A stretch of DNA of 64,000 nucleotides from Zizania palustris (Eukaryota > Streptophyta > Magnoliopsida > Poales > Poaceae), in NCBI GenBank assembly GCA_019279435.1, contig JAAALK010002060.1:124001-188000 (forward strand). The letters are read 5' to 3'. The position numbers and the translations under genes are program-made. This document shows, one piece after another, positions 44,255-55,600 of this stretch; within the stretch, counting starts at the first letter, position 1; every line of letters begins with the position of its first letter. Below the pieces are notes generated by a model. It was not told where the DNA came from, searched no databases, and worked only from the letters and a program-made list of their open reading frames with translations.

Positions 44255-45168
44255 TGTCAGTTTCGGCGTAAAACTGACAATCTATCATTAATTCGTTTTT
44301 AGGATATTAATATTTAGTTTTTAAGTTTAGAATATTTTTATTAGAGTCAGTTTATTTTACCTGAAGGTAAAGTAGTCTTTTCATGTATTAGAATTTGCCT
44401 ATAAATAAGCCCCTATCCCCTTGGGGATAGTTGACGGTTTTTTAATAGATCAATCTACTATCCGTTCGTCACCACAAATTTTTCTAAACCTCACGGCGAC
44501 TTTTGCGAGCAGCGGCGGAAGTCATTTCTTCAGTTTGCGTGCCCCACGGGAAATTTTCTTCACGGCGGCCAGGGCTTGTTTTTTTTGATGGTAATTTTGA
44601 ATCTCCTGTTGTTTGGTTAGTTTTAATCTACTATTTTTTAGTAGATCGTTTTTAGAGATAATCATCCATTAATTAATTAGCAAAAAAAATTGTTTAGAAA
44701 TTTCGTGGAAATTTAATCTGCCTAAATATTTTTAGTACTCGTATATTTTTATTTTAATATTATTTAATCAGTTCGTATAAACTGAAAATATATTGATAGG
44801 TGCAGTAATAGTTTTATTCTAGATTTACTTAAAATATTTTAGTTTTATTTCTATATTAATTTGTGGATGTTACATGTTTTTATTTATTTAATTAGTAATT
44901 TTTTTAGACTGAAAATTAAATATTTCGTGATTTATCTAGGTGTTCTTATTTACTACAGTAGTTTTATTTAATTCATTTGTGATATCATTTTAATTAGGAC
45001 ACCGGTCATTTTTAGGATAAATAACTTTTAGTTCCTGCAATTTGCTTTGATAATATTATTTGTCTGGTTAAGTTGGTTTGGGTGTTGGGATTAGATCACA
45101 GTTTAGCAAGAAATTTTTAGGCGCCCATTCACCCCCCTCTGGTCGCTATTTTCGGTCCTACAATGTCG
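44255..45168 (+). mobile_element. LTR-like block with leader resembling a retroelement 5' end
   Basis: It starts beside the perfect 9-bp palindrome TGTCAGTTT/AAACTGACA (44255-44263 and 44271-44279). It contains CCTATAAATAAGCCCC near 44399 and ends with CATTCACCCCCCTCTGG and TTTTCGGTCCTACAA. That ending is typical of the end of plant LTR leaders just before the primer site. No gag or pol follows, so it is an orphan piece. Confidence 0.45.
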
Positions 45169-45937
45169 GGCAAGGAAAGGATTACTATTACATTAGATTT
45201 TTTTGCTCATTTTCTTTCTTTTGTATGAAACTTTTAGCTGAGATCAGTATAATATGTGATATGGTCTAATGATGTGGATATGAGCGAATGAGTTTCTTTT
45301 TTGTGTTGAATCAATTGATCAACAAGGAAAACAGATAGAAATTTGGTAATCTTCAATTTAATTGTTGCTTCGATTTCTTTCTCATTTAATTTAGTTGCTT
45401 TTCACAGCATATATACATATTAGAAACTGTCATGTGTGCTACTTGTGCCTATTTCTTTAGAATATTTCAAAACTTTATGTGAAAATGTATCATAACTCTA
45501 ATTTGATCAGGATCCAGCTTCTATAAAAATCCAAGATTAGCTATGCGGAAACTGGAAAAAAATCCAATTGATTCATCGGTTTCGCATGAAATCTAAATAA
45601 TGACAATATACGGCCGCTCTTGGCCAGTTGCATCATGATGGATATCGATGATATCTTACCAATATATGGTTTAGTTAGTAATTAAGGATCCGATAAAGAA
45701 CTCAACGTTCGTGAAAGGGATGTGAGTTGTGAGTTAGCTAACACCGAATCTCCTCAGAACTCTAATGTTAAACCCGCTTATACGAGAGTATGTCACGCTC
45801 GCCAAGACAGCCTCAATCGAGCCTGCACCACTCACGCCATCCGTGCGTCGTCCGCGCACTCGCGCCTGCCCGCATCCGTATGCTCGTACGCGCTAGCACG
45901 CCGCCTGCGTCATCCTCGATTGTGCCAATTAACAATC

Positions 45938-46100
45938 TCAATAACTCTTGAAAATTAATCTTTTAACAATCTCTGAATCCTTCATTTGTAAGTTCTGAAA
46001 TTGTCTTTGTAAAGTTTGAAGTTTCACAAGTACCTTTTCAGATCCTTGAAACTCCTCTTTCAACTTGTCCAATGCTTCCTTCAATTTCTTGGCACCAATA
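45938..46100 (-). pseudogene. Copia gag (UBN2-type) fragment
   Basis: On the minus strand a short frame reads AKKLKEALDKLKEEFQGSEK, then VLVKLQTLQRQFQNLQMKDS. This is the pattern of the plant copia gag UBN2 region (LxxLxxxFExLxMKxxE). It is cut at its upstream side by the inverted long LTR starting at 46102 and runs out after about 50 residues. Confidence 0.65.
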
Positions 46101-46101
46101 A

Positions 46102-47330
46102 TGTAACGCCCGAAGTCCACCGACTTCGAGTTTCATTGAAATTCCATAGGAAATCAACTTACAAAATTTTCATCAAGCGACAACGTCTTACGACAAACAA
46201 AATATAGCTCAGAGGCTATTTTATTACACTGAAATAATAAAAAGGTCTTGGCGATGAACATCTTGCTCCACGAATCGCTCCTTGACTGGGACAACTACTC
46301 TAGGCCTTCGTCTTCATAGGACTCAGCATCTAAAAAGTTTTAATCAACAAAGGTGAGTACAAACGTACTCAACAAGCCACAGAAATGCAATTAATGAAGG
46401 CTCTTGAACAAAGGAGCATAATCTAGGCTTGTTGCATAAAAGAGCATATGAGTTGTTGTTAAGCTTTAGTGAACAGTATTAAAGCATGAATGAAAATGCA
46501 GAAGTAAATAAGTATTGATTCCCACTACCTCGAGTTGCACACCTGTGCCAACTCGCTCTTCAACCCATCCCAACAATGTCATGCCATTCATACATGCAAA
46601 AGTAAATGCTAACTGCGGAGAACATCACTAGGCCGCCCGTGACCATGGGCACGGCTTTTCGAAAAGTTTATACTCTGATCAGAGGTGTACTACTTTATTC
46701 ACAAGGCACAAACCCGGTGTGCACCAGGATACCACCACGATACCCTGACCAAGTTCATGCCAAAACCCGTCATATGAATTGACTCAGCAAGAGGACAACC
46801 ACACCAGGTTTCGACGACGCTCCACTGAGATCTTACCCATTAGACTTGTGGTCAGTACTGTTATGCTTCGCAACAGATCCCGCAGACCGGTCCTTATAGT
46901 GCCCCGGGTGCGACTAACCAATGTCCGAGCTTGCACCCGGAACCCACCATGCTCAACACAACACCATTCTCCACGCTTCAAGTAACACGACTCAGAATCA
47001 CAATGAGACGAGATATAACAAAGATATAGAGACGATCCACCTGTCTAGTAATAAATATTAATTTAACGCTAGCAAGTGTGCCTCTACTTTAGAGCACTAA
47101 CTAATAAATATTATAAGGCGACAAGGAGAACGGAGTACAAAGCATGGCTTATGTTTGCACATCAGGGATAAAACTAAACTTTAGCTAAATATTTAAAAGT
47201 GAGGTCTAATGCATTTATTAGCATATGGATTATAGCAATAATTAATAATAAAGATGGGTTCAACATGATCAACTATTTCCACGGAAAGGGATCTATGACT
47301 TGCCTCTTGCGATTCTGAAAAACCTTTTAC
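46102..47330 (-). mobile_element. Long gypsy-type LTR sequence, inverted copy
   Basis: Read on the minus strand this repeats the last 1.2-1.5 kb of the forward LTR at about 38090-39605. The shared part includes the segment with GTGGGTTCCGGGTGCAAGC and GGGGCACTATAAGGACCGG, and the end CTTCGGGCGTTACA. Divergence is visible but alignment is continuous, with small deletions. It starts TGTAACGCCC on the plus strand at 46102. Together with the forward copy it flanks DUF594 copy 3. Confidence 0.8.
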
Positions 47331-48990
47331 TCTTGACGAAGACTTCCGGATCTTACGCGAGGTCCTTCAAAGCTTCAAGAACATGAGGCTCTACACGGCG
47401 CACAAAACAAGACAAACAATCTAAGAAAACAATTAAGCAAAACAATGAAATATTCTTATTAATTAGATTAAAGGATTAATTAAGAAGAGTGATGGAGTCT
47501 GAATGGAGGAGATAGAGTGAAATAGAACTATCGACCTTGAGTTGAGGCAAGGATGGGTCGACTCAAGTCATGGTCGGTGAATAATGCTTTTATTCGACCA
47601 ATGAATGGAAGGTTATATGAATATGATGAATGATCGGAAACAAAAGGATTATATTAGATCAACTTGATTCGACGAACAACGACATGGATTGGGATGAAAG
47701 AAGACAAGTAAAAACGATGGCTCAACACTAATTGAAATGAATGAATGTCAAACCATGGTTGTGAGTCAACGGGATAGGTTAGAACTAATGAGCAGGGACA
47801 TATATCGGAATCAATGAACAACGACACATAGCAGAATAGAACAACAATGATGAGCTATGGCGTTCAAAGGCATATGACATACGTACCAAGGTTAGATCAG
47901 AACAAGATCAATGTGTAACGGGTATGGTATCATGGTTGGGACAAATAAGATACCATTGACAATGATTTAATTGAATGGAACAAGAATACAATGTTTCAAG
48001 GGTAGTACTATCTAGCTCGAAATTGATGGATAACAAAAGAGTATGTCTAACCTTGATAAGGGAGGAGGAGGAGGGATGCAGATAAGGGAGTTAGCTCCGA
48101 GCCGCCGAGCATGACAGCACGGTTAAGTCAGCAAGAGCTAGGGACGGCAGTTGTACCCATTTACCCGTTAATACCTGACGAGTAAATAGGTATCACTATC
48201 CATCCCCGTTTCGCCCCTTTACCTATGAGTATATAAATCCATCCCAAATTTTTAACCTAGCCCTCCCTCTTTCTAGTGTTGCCCAGCCCTTTACCGGTAA
48301 TCGGTTATATCCGTTCCTATACGGTGTCCGTGGTAACGTGTATGGACATAGATTTTTACCCGTCAAGTAAATAAATATGAATATAAGTATGCATTATTCA
48401 TACCTATCAAACCCGATTATATTTCCTGACATATTGACTAACAGAGAAGGAAATGACATATCATCTTGATTATCCAATGCAACACTATTCCTAACTTCAA
48501 TCTTATTATGTTTCATTCAATAATAATTATAATTTTTTTAAAAAAAAACTTAAAACAATATTGAAAAATGTGTTACCTCCTGTTAACTGGATGCCCGGAC
48601 GGTCCGGTCGCTGCGGTCCAGCCGTCACGGCGATCCCACTCCTCAGCTCGATGACGCCGGTGTACGTGATGGAGACATGGAGGAGTACGTATAGTAGAAC
48701 CTGCCCTTGTGGCCTGGTGGATGCATGGCGTCCTCGACGCCGTCGCGCGCGCCACGACGGCGACACCCTCCACGCCGCGCCGGCCGCCGGGTCGTAGGAC
48801 GTCGCGCGAAGACCGGCCGGCCGGGTTACCAGGTCAGGTTGATCCAGTTCCAGGAGGAGCATGCATGGCGGTCGCCACTCGCCATTGCCACGCACGTACA
48901 CGCATGATTCCACAAAATTCCAAAGCTGAACATGACACCCGCCCACTTTTCTAGTGGTTTTTCTACCTCGATCTACACGAAGTGATCTTA
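47331..48990. other. Unassigned DNA between the inverted LTR and the TTA-flanked MITE
   Basis: 47331-48056 is purine-rich on the plus strand and looks like diverged retroelement sequence. About 48527-48960 is a GC-rich block with an open minus-strand frame of 168 codons. That frame has no motif I recognise and could be a gene remnant. Confidence 0.35.
48057..48115 (+). pseudogene. Fragment of a DUF594 gene 3' end
   Basis: GGAGGAGGAGGAGGGATGCA followed by GATAAGGG matches the last coding bases of copy 2 (about 34934-34962). It is followed by GAGCCGCCGAGC, close to GGCCGCCGAGCC in the 3' flank of copy 3. It is too short to encode anything. It suggests a fourth, mostly deleted copy or an LTR-associated rearrangement. 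Confidence 0.55.
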
Positions 48991-49270
48991 GGGCATGTAC
49001 AACCCTGACACTGCTGCACGGTACTCCAAGCATAAGACATAGCTAAAACACAATATAGTACAGTGGGCGTGTCTAAAACCTGTGTCTTGCTATATTCATT
49101 GCACCAATCAGAGCATTCAATAAATTAAATTAACCAATCAGCTAGTCCTATGCCTCGAGCATAGAACCAAGACACAGTGTCTTCGTTAAGAGACGTGTCT
49201 TAAGTTTTTTTACATTTACCCCCTTAGACACACCTGAAGACACAACTCAAAACACCCATTGTACATGCCC
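48991..49270. mobile_element. Tourist-like MITE with TTA target duplication (280 bp)
   Basis: Terminal inverted repeats GGGCATGTACAA and TTGTACATGCCC are flanked by TTA (48988-48990 and 49271-49273). It is noncoding and lies about 350 bp upstream of the PUL start, in its promoter region. Confidence 0.88.
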
Positions 49271-49615
49271 TTACAAGATACCTAACGAATATTGTTTTGC
49301 TTGTATGAGGCCATACCCAACATAAAGAGTACAAGCTAAGCTTAATGACTCATATTTAATCTTTTTTTTCTAAATTTGCACAAAAGAAAAAAACCGTACA
49401 ATTGTACAAAGAAAAGTGGACCTAAAAAACAAAAAAGAAGAAGAAGAAAAAATACTTAGCCAAACGTGTGGGCAGAAAGGAAAAAAAAGGAAAAAGAGGG
49501 GGAAAATCGCTCTCGTTAAATATTTTTGCATGTATTTAATTATTTATTATTCTTAGCTCGGCCACCACCGTGTTCTTCTCCGCCTCGCCGAATCCCAAGC
49601 CGGAGCCCGACCCAA

Positions 49616-52600
49616 ATGCAGATGCTGCTCCACGTCAATTCCCTCCTCGCGCCGACGAGCCCGCCTCGCTTCGCCTCCGCCTCCGCCTCCGCCTCTCCCT
49701 CGCCGGGGAGATCGGGAGCGAGAGGGACGGCCCGACCGCTGCCGCCGGCGCACGCGCATTCCGCTCGCGCCGCCGCTCTCGGGCGCCGGGGAGCGCCCGC
49801 TCCTGCCGCAGCCGCTGCCTCGCCGCGGACGCCGATGGCGGTGGGGGAGCAGGGCGGCGCCTACGCCGACGCCGACGCCGACGCCGCCGTCGCTTCCCAG
49901 GTGCTTCCCGATACTGCTCTCGTCGCCCTCGCTGCCGCCTTTCTGTTCCGTGGATGTTGCAATCGTCGCTGGCCCCCTCGTGTTCCTGAAAATTACGCAA
50001 ACGCCCCTGCTGACAGTGTGGGTCCCACATGGCAGCCACACTATGTGCCGGTCTACTACGTTTTAGCAGTAGGCCCCTTCGATTCTTCAGCTATTGCAAG
50101 TACGTCCCTCTGGGCCCACTTTCCAGCGACCGTACGGATGCCACCGTAGGACGAATTTCATCATGACAGCAAGCCAGCACGAGAGTGAAATCTGTTTTTT
50201 TTTTTACTTTTTCGTCAGATTTTACGGTACGTCATGATCTACTACGTCCGTTCTATAATATAGCAATTTATGACCGACATTTCATAGTATAATGAATTTT
50301 GACAGACTGTCTAGATATGATATTTTATAGTATAATGAGTTTAGACGGATTATAAATTTACTGTGCGCTATGATCTACTCCATTTGTTCTATAATATAGC
50401 AATCTAGAATCATATGTTATGTTTCATAGTACAACGAATCCAGACAGAGTGTCTAGATTTGTTGTGGTGCGAAATGTCACATCTGGTCCTATATATTGCT
50501 ATATTATTTGGAGGGAGAAGAATTTTGTGAGGCTTACTGTAACAGGAATGTTCACTATCTTCAGGGCTTCTTGTCGGACGCTAGGGCTTATTGGCTGACG
50601 AGGTCCCTGATTGCCTGGGATGTTAGCGATAAAGAAACCTCCGTCTTCCTATATGCAAGCCGAGATGCTACAATGCACGTGTCGGACGGGCGTATCCAAG
50701 GTAGATGAAGTGAATGGTTTCTTTAAAACACTTGTCACCAAATATTTACGATTTACGATAGAAGTTGCAGCTTAGTAATGCATGCCAAATATGGTTGCTG
50801 ATTTGGTAGGTTATGATTCAAAAGTTGAGCTCCATCCAGAGCATGCCGGACTTCCAACCAGTGTAAGATCATCATTCTTAGTTCCCAAGTGTAAGACTTA
50901 TCATTGATCAACAGTATTTTTTCTGTTGTGCTCAAGTATGCTCGGTGCCTTCTCATCTTTGTAATCCTTGGTGAGTTCATATGGAGTGCCACTTTGACAT
51001 GTTTCAGGTGGCAGAGAAGTTCCCTTTTATCAGCAGTTACAGAACCTTCAGAGTCCCCAGCTCTGTTGATGTTGCGAGCCTTGTGAAATGCCAACTGGTG
51101 GTCGCTTCCTTTGATGGTAATCTGAAATCTCTACCCTTGTTGTCTTGTGCAGTTCTGCTGCAAATCTCACCTACCATTTTCTGTTCAGCTCATGGGAAGC
51201 GTCAAGATGTTACTGGATTGCAACTACCTGGCGTATTGGATGACATGTTTGCTTATACTGGACCACTTGGTTCAGTTTTCAGTAAAGAAGCTGTGTGCCT
51301 GTACCTTTGGGCTCCTACAGCACAGGTCTGCTTGCAGCAAGTTACTGAGGATCCCAAGTGATATCTATAGTCCCATGTATTTTTGACTTGTATGTAAAAT
51401 TTTCATGATATTGCTGCAGGATGTTAGTGTATTATTCTATGATGGCCCTGCAGGACCTTTACTGAAAACTCTACAACTCAAGGAGTTTAATGGTGTTTGG
51501 AGTGTTTCTGTACCGAGAAGCTGGGAGAACCAGTACTATTTGTATGACGTCAAGGTTTATCATCCAAGTACATCACAAGTTGAGAAATGTTTAGCTGCTG
51601 ATCCTTATGCCAGAGGGTACGTGTGTTTTAATTAGTTTGTAATACTAAATTATTAATCCATACAGACATCGGAAAAAATAATACTTTCAATTTGGTCAGA
51701 CTTACTGCAAATGGCACACGGACTTGGTTGGTTGACATTAATAGTGAAACTTTAAAACCAGCTTCCTGGGATCAACTATCAGATGAGAAGCCAAACCTTG
51801 ATTCCTTCTCCGACATAAGCATCTATGAGTTGCATATTCGTGATTTCAGGTGAACTGTGCTACTTGATGATTTATGCAACTGTAAATTTGATGGATTTTA
51901 TGCATGTTTTTTTGGATAAATTATTTCTCTGCTTCCTCTCAATTGTCAATTACAGTGCTCATGATTGCACAGTGGACTGTAACTCTCGAGGAGGATTTCG
52001 TGCATTTACATGTCAGGTTGTTCAGAGTTCAGACTTAATGTACTACAAGATTGATATTTCACCACCTTGTTTTATCATTAAGCATCCTAACTGCATTATG
52101 GAACTTGTGATGCAGGATTCGGCAGGAATGCATCACCTGAGAAAACTGTCTGTTGCTGGTTTGACTCATGTGCATTTGTTACCAAGCTTTCATTTTGCTG
52201 GTGTTGATGACAATAAGAGCAATTGGAAATGTGTTGGTAAAAAAGTTTCTTTTAACATGTTTTACCAGTCAATAATATGAACTGTATATGTGATGGTTAA
52301 GTCACTGTTGTGATTTGCCTTTTTGTGTTGTTTAATTTGAAATTTTGATAAAACACATCATATCTACACTTTTAAAATGGTATAGAATACAAAGAATTTA
52401 TAAATAAAAAGGTACATTGAAATTACATAACTTTTGAGTTCAATGTAGTTACAGATGGAATTTCTTTTTGGTGGAAATATGTTGAAATTCTTGGTTGGTT
52501 GATAGCTTTCAGTGATGACTGTTTATACATAGTTAAGTATTTAGTGGATTAAACTGAATTCTTTCACTTTCTGATGCACATTTAATTGGCTTATTTGGTT

Positions 52601-55600
52601 ATTCCTGTTCGAATCATTGAGAAAATTCATTTATCCTCACAGATGAGGCTGAACTGGCAAAACTCGCTCCAGGTTCAGATGCGCAACAAGCTGCAATAGT
52701 AGCTATTCAGGAAGAGGACCCTTACAATTGGGGGTATTTATTCTTGCTGTTTTTTCTCAAACATTACACATACTAATGCATCATGATGGTCTTAAAAAAG
52801 TAAAGTTTGTTATGTTCTTGCCTGTAAATCATTCGCATGTATGGTCATATGCACACTAAAGGTATAATCCTGTACTCTGGGGTGTTCCAAAAGGAAGCTA
52901 TGCAAGTAACCCAGATGGTTCAAGTCGTATTATTGAATACAGACAGATGGTGCAGGTGTGTTTTCCTTTCTAACCATGAAATACATACATACAAAATATG
53001 AATCTGTTTGAATGTATGATTCCAGAAGGAATTCTTCTGATTTCGAATTATTTTTGCTACAAATTTCATGTTGTTTTAATTGAGGTTCATCCATTTTAGA
53101 TAAAATATGTGCTAAATTGTAGTCCATTGTCTTTCTGTAATGCATGGAACAACCTAAATCTGCTTAGCTCTATAGTATTCTATACCGAATGGCTGTTACT
53201 TTTCTGATGAAACTTTGGACTGCAGGCCCTGAATCGCATAGGTCTTCGTGTTGTCATGGATGTTGTATACAATCATTTAAACTCAAGTGGCCCCTTTGGT
53301 GTCTCCTCAGTGCTTGATAAGGTTATCACTTTCTAATAATTACTTACTCATTCATAGTTATTCCAACTAACAGAAAATCCAGTTATTTTTCTTTTAGTAT
53401 ATTTTTACATCATGTATTCAAACACTGAACTACAGTTAATTAAAGTTGGTTCAATCAAGAGTACTTTTACCATATTCAAGTACTACAAGCAGGTCCCTAC
53501 AGCACCACATCTTTACAGAGGGACAGAACAGCAATTGTGCAGAAGCCGCTACTGCCTGTCTGGGATATCAGGATCCATGATTTTTCATAAATTAATTCAT
53601 GTGCATTATACATGATTATCCATAAATATGTGAATTATTGTACCTAGTTCTAAAATGCCTAAAACGCTTCTTGTCTGTCAAATGAGTGAAATATCTGAAT
53701 TATTGTCCTAAAATGCTTACACATGTTTGTTAATTGAGAAATATGCATGTCGTACTTTGTTCTAAAAACATGTTAATGAAGCTATGAATCTTTTGAACAA
53801 ACAAAAGTTTCCTTAATATTTTACCTCCTAATGTGTCTTCTTATACTTTGTAATCTATATGTGATATTTACAGATTGTTCCTGGATATTACCTTAGAAGG
53901 GACGTTAATGGTCAAATCGAGAACAGTGCGGCTATGAATAATACAGCAAGTGAGCACTTCATGGTTGATAGGTTAATCGTGGATGACCTTCTGAATTGGG
54001 CAGTAAATTACAAAGTGAGTTGTTATGACTTATGACTTATGATAATACTATTGGCACATCATACTTATTCTCTTTTTAGACACAGAAGAAAATCCATAAT
54101 TCATGGCAATGTCTTGCCTCCTTTTGGAGAGCGACATAATACCTTGCTTACTACTTTTTGGTTCTTGGCTGAAGTGCTAAAAAAATATAATTTGTCTGTT
54201 TTACACGTCTTTTGGTTCTGCATCTTAATGATCATATATTCTGCCTTAGGTTGACGGATTCAGATTTGATCTTATGGGACATATCATGAAAAGTACCATG
54301 GTAAGTAAGTTCAAGTCAAATATGCATGTTGACTACCTGGCTGAACAAAATACTATTTTTGATTTATTCTCTTGGCTAGTGAAGCACCACATGTCCATCA
54401 ATCATCTGTTGGGCCTCTCATTTCCAGAACCACATGCATATACCCATCTGGTTTAACTTGCACAATTTCTGTCTTATTGCAAACATTCAGCACTAATGGG
54501 AAGAATTGTCTGATTGAGCATCGATACTCCCTCTGATTCCAAATATAGCATGTACTAGAGTTGTGCACAGAGATCCTGGAACTGTTATAATGACCTTGTT
54601 GCCTGCACTTACTACACATCGGAAATGATACCTCATTTATTTATGAGACCTACATTTGGGATCAAAGGACTATTATTCTTCAACTTTAAATTCCCTTATC
54701 TCTTTTGATTATTAAGTTCATATTGATATCTATCTGCATAATTAAAATAAAAGAATGAACAATGGGTTTAGTTAATTACTTTCAAACCTTGTCACAGATT
54801 AGATGGTTGATATATTCATATAATTTATCTTAGTCCAGTTGCCTTGTCTATACTTAGCATGTCAGGCAGTTTGCTATATCTTTAAAACTCAGTTTGGAGA
54901 AACTGTAAAATTAAGTATCAACTAGTTAACCTGTGGAATTCACCTGCGCAATTTACTGTTGGAAATTGGTCCACCACTGGAAATAAAATATAAAAAGAAC
55001 TGAAAAGGGTAAGTTTTGTGTTTTAACCTTTTTACTTAAGAATAAACATTTATTGTGAAAAATAAAACTGGCCAAATGTGGCTCACTGAAGGATATGAGC
55101 ACTCATGCAAGTCGTACACTTGTACCGAGCTAAGTGGGGACATTAAACTCTCTCCTTAGTCCTTACTACCAGGCCATTGGCTTCTTTTCCTTGTATTGTT
55201 TATACTAAGAAGGGTTGTATACCTTGCTGAGATCCTGTGACATCTGGCCATATGGTTGCATCAAATTGTTGTAAGCAGTTCTGTTCTCTAATTTAAATGC
55301 ATCACTACTGTGTCTGAGAACCTTCTTGGTTAATGAATACAGATGAGAGCAAAATCTGCTCTTCAAAGCCTCACGAGGGACATACATGGAGTAGACGGTA
55401 CAAAGATATACATGTAAGGACCAAGATTGCTCAGTTTCATTGCAAACAGTGTTCGTGGTATCAGCATGAATTCGAAGCATTGTACTGATAAGGGACATGG
55501 CATTTCCACAGGTATGGTGAAGGATGGGACTTTGGTGAAGTTGAACAAAATAAACGTGGAATAAATGCATCCCAGATTAATATGAGTGGCACAGGGATTG

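Larger units (their letters stand above)
43194..45937. other. Downstream of DUF594 copy 3: 3' flank, unassigned GC-rich DNA, retroelement pieces
   Basis: 43194-43340 is the 3' flank shared with the other copies (CGTCATCAATTGCC, ATCGGTTTCACATGAAATC). 43500-44030 includes GC-rich DNA with GGCGGCTCGTCTCCGGG-like repeats and no recognisable protein. A second copy of the ATCGGTTTCGCATGAAATCTA word at about 45576-45596 suggests a displaced piece of the same 3' flank. The tandem repeat and the LTR-like leader in this interval are listed separately. Confidence 0.5.
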
